Shown here in pieces: positions 25,855-35,165 of a stretch of 38,421 nucleotides of DNA; the first letter of the stretch is position 1, and each line of letters begins with the position of its first letter. The stretch is taken from the NCBI GenBank assembly GCA_002869405.1, contig PKSY01000068.1, forward strand, positions 1 through 38,421, given 5' to 3'. Origin of the DNA: Marinilabiliales bacterium (GTDB lineage Bacteria > Bacteroidota > Bacteroidia > Bacteroidales > BM520). The notes under the pieces are model-generated. The model was not told where the DNA came from. It searched no databases and saw only the letters and a list, made by a program, of their open reading frames with translations. Made by a program: the position numbers and the translations under genes.

Positions 25855-27513
25855 TTAGTTGTTTACCGGTATTACCACCCTGACATTTGTTCCTGAACCT
25901 ACAGTACTCTCAATATCTATGGTTCCGTTCATGTCTTTGATAATACCAAAAGCAATGGATAATCCCAGTCCGGTACCTTTGCCTTCTTCTTTTGTTGTAA
26001 AGAAAGGTTGCATAATCTTATTAAGGATATGCTCGGGGATTCCGCAACCGTTATCCTTTACTTCAACAAATATATTCTTTTTTTGTTGATATGTTAAGAC
26101 CGTGATACTTCCATAATAGGACGATCCTTCTTTCTCTTTTCTTGAATCCACAGCATGCATTGCATTGGAAAGCATATTTAATATTACTTCCTCAAACTTA
26201 TATGTGTTGCCTATTGGTTTTTCAATATTATCATCCAGCTCCGACTCCAGAGAGATACCATGGTTGCTGTATTGTTCTGAAACAAGACTGATCGCATTAC
26301 GAATAGAATCGTTAACATTAAATTCTGTGTTAATATAGCCGTCCTGATCGCGGGAGAATGTTCTGACATGATCAATTATAGCTCTGGTTCTTAAGATATT
26401 ATCGTGGATTTTTTTGGTTTTTTTATCAAGATACTCTTCGGTAGCCTTTCCTGATTTTACAGCAAGAAGGATGTTGTCAAGACCAAGAGAGATGGTGTTC
26501 AGTGGCTGGTTTAATTCATGGGCAATTCCTGTAGCTATTTCTCCCAATCCGGCCAGTCGTTCTGTATGTCTTAGTTTTTTATGTACTTCCATTCTTTCCA
26601 GTGCACTGGAAATCAAGTCGATGAATATTGATGTGCTTTCAAATTTATCGAAAAAGGAGAGGGGATATTCGCGATTGTAGAAAACCAGTATAACCTGTAA
26701 TTCATTAAAAACATGAATAGGGAGCATGAGGAAATCGGTGGCCGGCGCCAAAACTTCTGCAGCATTTTTTACCAGTTCGCGGTTTTTGAGTTTTTCTCTG
26801 TTTTGACCAATGCTATCCAGAAAGAGGGTATTAATTTCATCTTTTTCGGAATATCCGCCGTTTTGATTCCATGCAACTCTTGGTACAAATGTATTCTGTA
26901 CAGGCTTCAGGTCGTACATTATCGCACCGGAGGCACCAATAAGTTCACCAATAATCTGAAGGGCATCACGCATGGAGGTGTCAGCTTCAAAATCACCGAC
27001 AAACTTTCCGGAAACCTTTGAATAGGATTTTTCAAGTTTAAGCTGTTCAGAGATAGTCTTTTGGGAAAGCATTTGTTCCTTAAAAAGCTCTTCAAGCCGC
27101 TCCGACTGTTCTTTAAGTTCAATCTGCTGTCGAGCCATGGCAATGAATACCTTCACCTTGCTAATGAGAAATTCATTGTTGAATGGTTTTCTGATATAAT
27201 CTACTGCTCCTGCTTTGTACCCTTGTGAAATACTCATCTCATCAAGATTATTGGCTGAAATAAATATAATGGGCATATTTATATGGTCGGGATCTCTGCT
27301 TATCCTGGACGCCAATTCAAAGCCATCCATCCCGGGCATATGAACATCCAGTAATGCAAGTGAGAAAGTATGCTCTTCAAGAATCTTTAAGGCTTCTTCA
27401 CCCGAGCCTGCAGTATGTATTTCAGCGTCAATCTTTTTTAATACTGCTTCCAAAAGCATGAGATTCTGCGGAAGGTCATCAACAAGAAGTATTTTGGGCT
27501 GGTATTCACTCAT
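25855..27513 (-). CDS. Soluble receiver-(GAF-like)-histidine kinase
   Basis: N-terminal receiver (ILLVDDLPQNLMLLEAVL, LALLDVHMPGMDGFEL); central GAF-like region; H-box IATGIAHELNQPLNTISLGLDN; HATPase motifs NAMHAV, DNGCGIPEHI, GKGTGLGLSIAFGII. No TM segment. Confidence 0.93.
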   Translation of the reverse strand: MSEYQPKILLVDDLPQNLMLLEAVLKKIDAEIHTAGSGEEALKILEEHTFSLALLDVHMPGMDGFELASRISRDPDHINMPIIFISANNLDEMSISQGYKAGAVDYIRKPFNNEFLISKVKVFIAMARQQIELKEQSERLEELFKEQMLSQKTISEQLKLEKSYSKVSGKFVGDFEADTSMRDALQIIGELIGASGAIMYDLKPVQNTFVPRVAWNQNGGYSEKDEINTLFLDSIGQNREKLKNRELVKNAAEVLAPATDFLMLPIHVFNELQVILVFYNREYPLSFFDKFESTSIFIDLISSALERMEVHKKLRHTERLAGLGEIATGIAHELNQPLNTISLGLDNILLAVKSGKATEEYLDKKTKKIHDNILRTRAIIDHVRTFSRDQDGYINTEFNVNDSIRNAISLVSEQYSNHGISLESELDDNIEKPIGNTYKFEEVILNMLSNAMHAVDSRKEKEGSSYYGSITVLTYQQKKNIFVEVKDNGCGIPEHILNKIMQPFFTTKEEGKGTGLGLSIAFGIIKDMNGTIDIESTVGSGTNVRVVIPVNN

Positions 27514-27518
27514 ACAAA

Positions 27519-29465
27519 TTAGTTTAGTTTGGTGCTGTATAATTTTTTATCCTGAACAGAGAATATGGTATTGGAGCCTGAATAGTAAAGATATTCTCCG
27601 CTGCAAGGTATTATTATATCTGACATCCCGGTTTTTTCATATAGCTCCAGTAATGATGTTTGCGGATTAACAACTCCTATTCTTGTTTTTCCGTTGTTTC
27701 TTATTATTAGTGGCTTTATGCTTATGGGAGCCAGTGTGTTTGCTTCAAAAACAATGCGTTTAAACCGGTTGAATACAGAGATTTTTTTATCATCCATAAA
27801 GAAAAAATCCTTGTTGCCATCAAAGTCATAATCTTCATAAAAGAAATAGTGTGCCTGCGAGTAGGTTCCAAAGACTGTTTTCTTCACATTCCCAAATTTT
27901 GGAATATAGATGAGGTTGCCGTAATTATCTGTTGTTATTAGGTTTCCTTTGCTGTTTGTTTCATTGAAATAGAATTTTGAATTAGGATTGTTTGTAAATG
28001 AATTCTTAATTCTCATTCTGATATCACCGGTTTTATCAACCATAATAACTTCCCCGTTATCTCCTGCAACCACCACATAATGTTCTGAATTCTGATACAA
28101 ATATTGAATAGGTTCAGTGACTGTAAAATTAACGGTTTGTGTTTTCCATTCGGGTACGATTGCCGGGGTTAGGTTTATATTTACGAGCTTTTTGCTATTG
28201 TCAATGAGAAGAATATTGGGATATGTGTACCCTTTAAAATGTATTATTGAGACTCCTCCTGATATCTTGCCGGGAACTGAGAACGGGAACCCCTCCACTT
28301 CATTTCCTGTAATATCAATAAGATGAATATTATCTGTTGAATTCCATAAGTACTGATATTTCCCGTTATTGTATTTGTCAACCTGATAAATATTCCCAAG
28401 GATTTTATCCCGGAATCTTTTTTTCCAGATCAGATTGCCTTTTAAATCAAAGAGATACATTTGATTTGATACATCGAAAACAATGATATTTTTTTCTCCG
28501 GTTTGGTGATTATCGACGCTGAAAGGACCTTTTGCCACTGGTTGCTCCAGGGCTGCAAAGTGATTTTTTTCAGAGGATATATTGGTAGATCTGAAAGCCT
28601 GCGCAATGGTGTTGCTACCACCTTTACTGAGTTCGAGTGCCTGCAGTCTTTCGTCTTTTCCTTCAGATTTCCTTATGAGGCATCGGCTGTTTCCGGGAAA
28701 GGGTTGTGGCAGCGAAAGGTCACCGGAGGACGGAATTGCGGCAGATATGCCGGAACTCATACTCTCTTCCCTGGCTTTCAACGCATTGAAATAGAGTTTG
28801 TCCTGATATTGAACAACATCAAACTGAAAAACTGTATCGCCCTCAGTCTCTATTATGCCAGGAATAGTTCCTGAAACAAAAATTTGTGTTCCACTGCATA
28901 CATGACCATATTTATGCCATTGACCGGTTTGATTAAGTATCCCGGAAATGAAATTCAGGGTGAAATTATCTTTTGAAATGAGGTAGTAGTGGTCAACAGT
29001 TTTCACACTCCACTTAATTTGATCTTTCTGGACAACTATTGTTTCAGAATCAGACTTAAATTTAGATAAAGCATCCTTTTTTACTGGCAAGGTTACCTCT
29101 GAAACCGGAATCAGCATAGCAGAAGAGGCAATGGAGTCGTCGGTAAAAATCCAGGCCACATGGTTTTCTGTTGCTTCTTTTTTATGAATATCTTTAAGAA
29201 GAGGTTGGTAAGAGGCAATTTCAGTTGCGGGAAACAAGCCTTCAAGATTACTGTATTCACCGGCTATATTTGATAGTTCAAGAGGATTATCGGCAGATAT
29301 TACCAGATGGAATTTTTCGGACAATGCCATGGGGTTGATTCTCTTTCCTGAATTTTGAAGGGTAAGAAAGAGAATTACAGCTATAACTAAAATAATAAGG
29401 GTTGGTATGGTAACAGCCAGATACCGTGAAACTTTCTTCATCAGACATTTTTTTTCCTTATTCAA
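27519..29465 (-). CDS. Membrane-anchored protein with predicted C-terminal beta-propeller-like (PQQ-like) repeats
   Basis: One N-terminal TM (YLAVTIPTLIILVIAVILFLTL); later segments NIIVFDVSNQMYLFDLKGNLIWKKRFRDKILGN, YLWNSTDNIHLIDITGNEVEGFPF, VVVAGDNGEVIMVDKTGDIRMRI, KGNLITTDNYGNLIYIPKFGNVKK look like propeller blades. Confidence 0.7.
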   Translation of the reverse strand: MNKEKKCLMKKVSRYLAVTIPTLIILVIAVILFLTLQNSGKRINPMALSEKFHLVISADNPLELSNIAGEYSNLEGLFPATEIASYQPLLKDIHKKEATENHVAWIFTDDSIASSAMLIPVSEVTLPVKKDALSKFKSDSETIVVQKDQIKWSVKTVDHYYLISKDNFTLNFISGILNQTGQWHKYGHVCSGTQIFVSGTIPGIIETEGDTVFQFDVVQYQDKLYFNALKAREESMSSGISAAIPSSGDLSLPQPFPGNSRCLIRKSEGKDERLQALELSKGGSNTIAQAFRSTNISSEKNHFAALEQPVAKGPFSVDNHQTGEKNIIVFDVSNQMYLFDLKGNLIWKKRFRDKILGNIYQVDKYNNGKYQYLWNSTDNIHLIDITGNEVEGFPFSVPGKISGGVSIIHFKGYTYPNILLIDNSKKLVNINLTPAIVPEWKTQTVNFTVTEPIQYLYQNSEHYVVVAGDNGEVIMVDKTGDIRMRIKNSFTNNPNSKFYFNETNSKGNLITTDNYGNLIYIPKFGNVKKTVFGTYSQAHYFFYEDYDFDGNKDFFFMDDKKISVFNRFKRIVFEANTLAPISIKPLIIRNNGKTRIGVVNPQTSLLELYEKTGMSDIIIPCSGEYLYYSGSNTIFSVQDKKLYSTKLN

Positions 29466-29511
29466 AGATATAAAAACAAATGATAGCAGAAAAGATATCC
29501 GGATACTCTGT

Positions 29512-30108
29512 TTAGAACTCTATTTTTAATTGCCGGTGAAGATGAAAGGATTTTCTATGGTGGGGTGTTGGGCCATATTGCAACATGGCATCAATATGTT
29601 TTTGTGTTGCATAGCCTTTATTTTTATCCCAGCCATACTCCGGAAAATCATTGTGTAGTTTTATCATGTATTCATCGCGTGCTGTTTTGGCCAGAATACT
29701 TGCCGCAGCAATACATTGAAACTTTCCATCACCTTTTATTATGCATGAATAGGGTGTGTCCTTATAGGGATGAAATCTGTTTCCGTCAACCAGAATATGT
29801 TCAAAAGGGATATTTATGTTATCTAATGCTTCATGCATGGCTTTAATAGCTGCATTTAGAATATTGATTTCATCAATAACACCGGGGTTTATAAATGCAA
29901 CATGATATGCTTTTGCTTTTTCCCTGATCTCCAGAGCCAGCGACTCCCGTATTCGCGGTGACAACTTTTTGCTATCATTAAGCACTTCAACAGGGTTTTC
30001 GGGGTCCAGAATTACAGCAGCAGCAACTACGGGTCCGGCCATGCAGCCTCTTCCGGCCTCATCACAACCTATCTCAGTAACGCCTTCTTTAAAAACACTT
30101 TTTAGCAT
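29512..30108 (-). CDS. rnhB: Ribonuclease HII
   Basis: EIGCDEAGRGCMAGPVVAAAVIL, LNDSKKLSPRIRESL, HILVDGNRF, SILAKTARDEYM, WDKNKGYATQKHIDAM. Confidence 0.96.
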   Translation of the reverse strand: MLKSVFKEGVTEIGCDEAGRGCMAGPVVAAAVILDPENPVEVLNDSKKLSPRIRESLALEIREKAKAYHVAFINPGVIDEINILNAAIKAMHEALDNINIPFEHILVDGNRFHPYKDTPYSCIIKGDGKFQCIAAASILAKTARDEYMIKLHNDFPEYGWDKNKGYATQKHIDAMLQYGPTPHHRKSFHLHRQLKIEF

Positions 30109-30109
30109 G

Positions 30110-31093
30110 CTACATGAATTTTAGAATCAAAATCATTGTAACCAGAGTAAGTAGTATCACATCTGCCAGTTTGCTGTTTCTGATTTCTGCAATAAATTTC
30201 CCTATTATGATAACTGAAACAGGGAAGAAAAGCATAAGACCCTCTTTAAACGGATCTGCTGCAAGGCTGAGCCCAAAGAAAATTCCGATCGAGATAACAA
30301 TAAGGAAAACAATTTTTCTCCGCATGGCTATCACTATCTCAAAGAGTGATGCGAGAGTTCTTGTCAGTGCGATCAAAAATATTATCACCAGTAATCCAAG
30401 CATGATGTATTCTTTTGCACTTAGATTAAGGGAGAAATTTAGAAAGTCATGAAAGATTTTTGTATACTCATTGGCGGTGAACCGAAATCTGTTCTGCATA
30501 AAAAGAGTAAATGCATAGAAGTAATAAGGTAGAAACAGACCGGCAATGTAAATGAAAATTTCTTTTAGAGGCTTTGCACTCACTGATGGAACCAGGAAGA
30601 GTATAAAAGGAAAAATCAGTAATACCGGAAAATAGAATAATGATGCAGCGCCAAGATAGACGCCAATACTTATCACTGACTGCAGGTTTCCCGGTTCATC
30701 ATTCGCTGAAAAGAGGTTTTGCAAAATAAGTATAAGGAATAGATTTGCGAACAGGGTAGGGTGTATTGTTAGTCCGGCAGGATGGAAACTCATTAGCAGC
30801 ACATATATTAATGCCGGTAAAAAGGTTGTTTTACTAATGAGGTTATGGCTGTTAACAATCCTGTTAATTAAGAGAGCCTGAAGGAAAATTAATATTATGG
30901 CAACAACTGAATTCAGGATTGTATTGTTCAGTAAACTGTATTTTACCAACAGGTTGTATATAGGTTGGTAATGACTATAATGCAGGTTAGGAGAAACAGG
31001 GTTAAAAAATGCCGGAATCCAGAGAGCTACCAGTGTCATGAACACTAATACAATCTGAACAGGGTACGTGTTCTTAAAAAACCTGACTATCAT
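30110..31093 (-). CDS. Polytopic membrane protein, DUF6427-like
   Basis: MIVRFFKNTYPVQIVLVFMTLVALWIPAFFNP, about ten hydrophobic segments. Confidence 0.7.
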   Translation of the reverse strand: MIVRFFKNTYPVQIVLVFMTLVALWIPAFFNPVSPNLHYSHYQPIYNLLVKYSLLNNTILNSVVAIILIFLQALLINRIVNSHNLISKTTFLPALIYVLLMSFHPAGLTIHPTLFANLFLILILQNLFSANDEPGNLQSVISIGVYLGAASLFYFPVLLIFPFILFLVPSVSAKPLKEIFIYIAGLFLPYYFYAFTLFMQNRFRFTANEYTKIFHDFLNFSLNLSAKEYIMLGLLVIIFLIALTRTLASLFEIVIAMRRKIVFLIVISIGIFFGLSLAADPFKEGLMLFFPVSVIIIGKFIAEIRNSKLADVILLTLVTMILILKFM

Positions 31094-31096
31094 AGG

Positions 31097-32392
31097 TTAA
31101 CAATACTTTTGTAAGTCTTTTCCCAAATCATTGCGGAAGGTTTTTCCTTCAAAATTCACTTCAGGAACATGGTTATATGCTTCTTTGAGGGCTTCATCCA
31201 TTGTATTACCATAGGCAGTAACGGCCAGCACTCTTCCTCCATTTGATACCACGAAATCATCAGATTTTTTTGTTCCTGCATGGAAAAGCACACCTTTAAA
31301 TGCTTTTTCACTGATGGTCATTTTTTTTCCTTTTTCATAGCTTCCGGGGTATCCTTCCGATACAAGCATCACAGTTGCTGCAAAACGAGCATCAGTCTGC
31401 AGATTATATTCTGACAGTTTACCTGTTGCGCATGCTTCAAAAGCTTCCAGCAAATCTGATTCGATACGGGGGATTACAGATTCTGTTTCCGGATCACCCA
31501 TACGCACATTATACTCAATTACAAAAGGAGCGTCATTGCAAATCATTAAACCAAAGAAAATGAAACCTGTATAAGGGATGTTGTCCTTTTTAAGTCCTTT
31601 TATTGTTGGGATAACCACTTCTTTTTCAATGCGTAGCATAAGATCCTTGTCGGCGAATGGCACCGGCGAAATAGATCCCATCCCTCCTGTGTTGGGACCT
31701 GTATCTCCTTCTCCGATTCTTTTGTAATCTTTTGCTTCAGGAAGCAGAATGTACTTTTTCCCGTCGGTAAGCACAAAAACTGACATCTCAATACCATCGA
31801 GAAACTCTTCGATTACAACTTTGCTGCCTGCCTCACCAAATTTTTCATTTTTCAGTATTTCATCAATGGTATTTATAGCCTCATTTTTTTTATCGCAGAT
31901 AATAACACCTTTCCCGGCTGCCAGTCCATCGGCTTTGATGACATAAGGAGGATTAAGCGTGTCGAGGAAGCTATGTGCCTCATTAATAGTTTCGTAAGTG
32001 AAAGTGCGATATGCTGCAGTTGGGATATGATGCCTGTGCATAAATGCTTTTGCAAAATCTTTGGACCCCTCCAGCATAGCGCCGGCTTTTTGAGGTCCGA
32101 TTATTTTAAGCCCTTTAAGTTCGGGTTTAGAAATAAGATAATCATGAATTCCTTCTACCAGGGGTGCTTCCGGACCCACTACCAGCATCCCGATATCATT
32201 ATTAATGATAAAGCTTTCGACGGCACTAAAATCACTGATATTAATATTGACGTTTTTTCCGCATTGATCTGTGCCGGCATTTCCCGGAGCAATATATAGA
32301 GTTTTAAGTAGCGGGCTCTGTGCGATTTTCCATGCCAGGGCATGTTCTCTGCCGCCTGATCCTAAAAGAAGTACGTTCATAATATTATTCAT
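31097..32392 (-). CDS. purD: Phosphoribosylamine--glycine ligase
   Basis: NVLLLGSGGREHALAWKIAQSPLLKTLYIAPGNAGT, VVGPEAPLVEGI, YVIKADGLAAGKGVIIC, GPNTGGMGSISPVPF, EYNVRMGDPETESVIPRI. The start may be ATG 32380. Confidence 0.97.
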   Translation of the reverse strand: MNNIMNVLLLGSGGREHALAWKIAQSPLLKTLYIAPGNAGTDQCGKNVNINISDFSAVESFIINNDIGMLVVGPEAPLVEGIHDYLISKPELKGLKIIGPQKAGAMLEGSKDFAKAFMHRHHIPTAAYRTFTYETINEAHSFLDTLNPPYVIKADGLAAGKGVIICDKKNEAINTIDEILKNEKFGEAGSKVVIEEFLDGIEMSVFVLTDGKKYILLPEAKDYKRIGEGDTGPNTGGMGSISPVPFADKDLMLRIEKEVVIPTIKGLKKDNIPYTGFIFFGLMICNDAPFVIEYNVRMGDPETESVIPRIESDLLEAFEACATGKLSEYNLQTDARFAATVMLVSEGYPGSYEKGKKMTISEKAFKGVLFHAGTKKSDDFVVSNGGRVLAVTAYGNTMDEALKEAYNHVPEVNFEGKTFRNDLGKDLQKYC

Positions 32393-33512
32393 TTATCGTT
32401 TTTTCAATAGCGTTCCATAGCAATTCAGATGTTCTCTGCCAGGAAAATTCCTGTTTCCTGATATTACCTTTTTTTACCAATGAAGTTTTTAAATCTTCGT
32501 TTTTAAATATTTTTCCCAGTTGCTCAGAAATGGACTTCGGGCTTGAGGGGTCGGCATAAAGGGCTGCATCAGCAGCTATTTCCGGCATTGAGGTGATATT
32601 TGATGTTATCAGTGGTACCCCGGCATGGAAAGCTTCAACGATTGGTAACCCAAAACCTTCGAAGTTACTAACATAAGTCATAGCTTCAGCACCTGAGACC
32701 AGAGCATTCAAGTCTTCATCTGACACCCTGCCGGTTAGCACTACTTCATTCTTAAATTTCATGTTGTCGTATGCTTCACGAAGTTTTTCCGTCCACCATT
32801 TCTTTTGACATACAACCAGCAGCCGGGCTTCAGAGTTGTTTTCAGTACGAAAAATGTCGTAAGCTTTGAAAAGGTTATGCAGGTTTTTTCTCGGATGTAA
32901 CGACCCGACAAATATGAAGTAGGGCATTCCCTGAGCAAATTTTTCAATGGCTTCTTTTCTCTCCGGTTCAGGTACATGCTTTCTGACCGTATTAATTCCG
33001 GAATAGACTACATCAATTTTTTCAGGGTTCACATTGTACTGCTTAATGATATCCTGTTTTGAGAACTCAGATACAGTGCAGATTCTGTTAGCTTTCCTGG
33101 CGAATTTCGGGAAATACTTTTTATAGAAGTTGGTTTCTGCTTTTGGCAGATCTTCCGGGAAATGTTCCCAGTTAAGATCATGAAATACCGTAAGGCATTT
33201 TATGCTGGTTTTAAGTGGAAGGTAACCGTCGGGAGAAACGAAAATATCCGGCTGCAGCCGTTTAAGGAAAATCCTTACAGAGTATTGAAACCAAATATGG
33301 TAGAGAACAGGATGTCGTGCCTGAGGTGGAAGTATAACAGGTGTGACATTGTCTCCAAAAATAAACCCGGGATCATACTTTCTGTCGAAAAGAAAATAGA
33401 ATTTATGCTCCGGATGTGCTTTTGTTATACGACTGAGATTTTCATACTCAAACGATCCAATACCTTCAAGCTTGTCTTTCAGGAGTAATCGTGTGTTAAC
33501 GGCTATTTTCAA
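32385..33512 (-). CDS. Glycosyltransferase family 4
   Basis: TRLLLKDKLEGIGSFEYENLSRI, ICTVSEFSKQDIIKQYNVNPEKIDVVYSGI, YFIFVGSLHPRKNLHNLFKAYDIF, YVSNFEGFGLPIVEAFHAGVPLITSNITSMPEIAADAAL. Confidence 0.94.
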   Translation of the reverse strand: MKIAVNTRLLLKDKLEGIGSFEYENLSRITKAHPEHKFYFLFDRKYDPGFIFGDNVTPVILPPQARHPVLYHIWFQYSVRIFLKRLQPDIFVSPDGYLPLKTSIKCLTVFHDLNWEHFPEDLPKAETNFYKKYFPKFARKANRICTVSEFSKQDIIKQYNVNPEKIDVVYSGINTVRKHVPEPERKEAIEKFAQGMPYFIFVGSLHPRKNLHNLFKAYDIFRTENNSEARLLVVCQKKWWTEKLREAYDNMKFKNEVVLTGRVSDEDLNALVSGAEAMTYVSNFEGFGLPIVEAFHAGVPLITSNITSMPEIAADAALYADPSSPKSISEQLGKIFKNEDLKTSLVKKGNIRKQEFSWQRTSELLWNAIEKTINE

Positions 33513-33640
33513 TCTTCGTGTGTGTTTTTGTGTCCTTTAAACCTGTTGCATGCCAGAAAGTAGGCTGCAATGTGGCAAATATCCGAAAAAATGCTGAATA
33601 TTGCAGAATTATTCATTCGTGGAGGGAATGCCCCAAGTCT

Positions 33641-35104
33641 ATGCAACGAAAATTTATTACCAATCTGGTTTTATTGCTTTTTCTGAACCTTCTGGTAAAG
33701 CCGTTTTGGATTTTTGGTATTGACCGGGTGGTGCAAAACACTGTTGGCGCTTCTGAGTATGGCTTCTACTCCGCAGTTTTCAGTTTCTCATTTCTCTTTA
33801 ATATTCTTCTGGATTTTGGAATAACCAATTTCAATAACAGGAATATCGCGCAAAACAGTCAGCTTCTGAATAAGCACTTTTCAAGTATAATTGTTATGAA
33901 GCTGATGCTGGGTCTGGGATATCTTATGCTGGCGTTTGTAATTGGAATGATTATCGGGTATAATGAGCCACGGCAAATGATGTTCATTGGATTTATGGCA
34001 CTTAATCAGTTTCTGATATCCTTTATATTATACCTGCGCTCAAATATCTCCGGTCTGTTATTGTTTAAAACCGATAGTCTGATATCTGTTTTAGACCGTG
34101 TGCTGATGATAGTGTTTTGCGGTATTTTACTTTGGGGAGGCATAACAGATAAAACATTCCGGATTGAGTGGTTTATCTATTCACAAACAGCTGCATATAT
34201 TTTTACTGCAATGGTGGCCTTTCTTGTTGTGGTAAAAAAATCATCTTTCCGCAAGTTTCATTGGAACAGGCCATTCTTTATAATGATATTAAAGCAGAGC
34301 CTGCCGTTTGCCCTGCTGACATTTCTGATGAGCTTTTATAACCGTATTGATTCAGTGATGCTGGAGCGTTTACTCCCTGAAGGTGTGGGTGCTTTACAGG
34401 CCGGAATCTATGCGCACTCATTCAGGTTGCTGGATGCGGGAAATATGATTCCTTACCTGTTTTCAGTGCTGTTGTTGCCAATTTTCAGCCAAATGACCAA
34501 ACAGGGAGATAATGTTGCCAAACTGATAAAGCTTTCTTTTACAATGTTGACAGTGATTAGTGTTACTGTGGTGGCCTGCAGTTTTTTCTTCAATTATGAA
34601 CTTATTGATCTTCTTTACACTTCACATATTGAAGAATCAGCTGTTATTTTCAGGGTTTTAATGATTGGGTTTATTGCAATCTCCTCGACTTATGTTTTTG
34701 GAACCTTACTTACCGCCAATGGCAGCTTGAAAGAGTTAAATATTATTGCCGGCTCAGGTATGGTACTTAATCTGGTGTTAAACCTGGTGTTAATTCCAAA
34801 ATACCTTGCCCTTGGTTCTGCATATGCGAGTGTTATTACACAATTTTTAATTGTTGTTTGTCAGATTGTGGTGGTTACACGTAAGTTCCGGTTAAAGCCA
34901 GATATATCATACCTTTTGCGTCTGGCATTCTATATTCTGCTGGTTTTTGCAACCGGTTGGTTCGCTTCGGGCTCAGGCTATTCATGGTATATTGGTTTTG
35001 GCGCTACGGCCTTGCTATCTGTGATTTATGCAGCATCCCTGAAACTACTGCATGTCAGGGGACTCATATCAATCATCCGTGAGAAGCCGTTAATAAGAAG
35101 TTAA
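33641..35104 (+). CDS. Oligosaccharide/O-antigen flippase (Wzx-like, MOP superfamily)
   Basis: Polytopic; KFITNLVLLLFLNLLVKPFWIFGIDRVVQNTVGASEYGFYSAVFSFSFLFNILLDFGITNFNNRNIA; PFALLTFLMSFYNRIDSVMLERLLPEGVGALQAGIYAHSFRLLDAGNM. ATG 33641 preferred over the ORF start at 33518. Confidence 0.9.
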   Translation: MQRKFITNLVLLLFLNLLVKPFWIFGIDRVVQNTVGASEYGFYSAVFSFSFLFNILLDFGITNFNNRNIAQNSQLLNKHFSSIIVMKLMLGLGYLMLAFVIGMIIGYNEPRQMMFIGFMALNQFLISFILYLRSNISGLLLFKTDSLISVLDRVLMIVFCGILLWGGITDKTFRIEWFIYSQTAAYIFTAMVAFLVVVKKSSFRKFHWNRPFFIMILKQSLPFALLTFLMSFYNRIDSVMLERLLPEGVGALQAGIYAHSFRLLDAGNMIPYLFSVLLLPIFSQMTKQGDNVAKLIKLSFTMLTVISVTVVACSFFFNYELIDLLYTSHIEESAVIFRVLMIGFIAISSTYVFGTLLTANGSLKELNIIAGSGMVLNLVLNLVLIPKYLALGSAYASVITQFLIVVCQIVVVTRKFRLKPDISYLLRLAFYILLVFATGWFASGSGYSWYIGFGATALLSVIYAASLKLLHVRGLISIIREKPLIRS

Positions 35105-35119
35105 TTGATTTTTGCGGGG

Positions 35120-35149
35120 TTGTTTACATCAGATAATTTCCTATTTTTG
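35120..35149 (+). promoter_or_regulatory. Bacteroidetes-type promoter upstream of the double-Wzz gene
   Basis: TTG-N19-TATTTTTG, 16 bp before ATG 35166. Confidence 0.65.
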
Positions 35150-35165
35150 AGCTTGAAAATTTATC

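Noticed and set aside
25099-25896. 265-aa plus-strand ORF antisense to the NtrC-type regulator
   Set aside because: Fully within a well-supported coding region on the other strand; no recognisable motifs.
33518-33640. N-terminal extension of the flippase ORF (MCVFVSFKPVACQKVG...)
   Set aside because: Does not resemble a flippase N-terminus; ATG 33641 gives a normal start (MQRKFITNLVLLLFLNLL).
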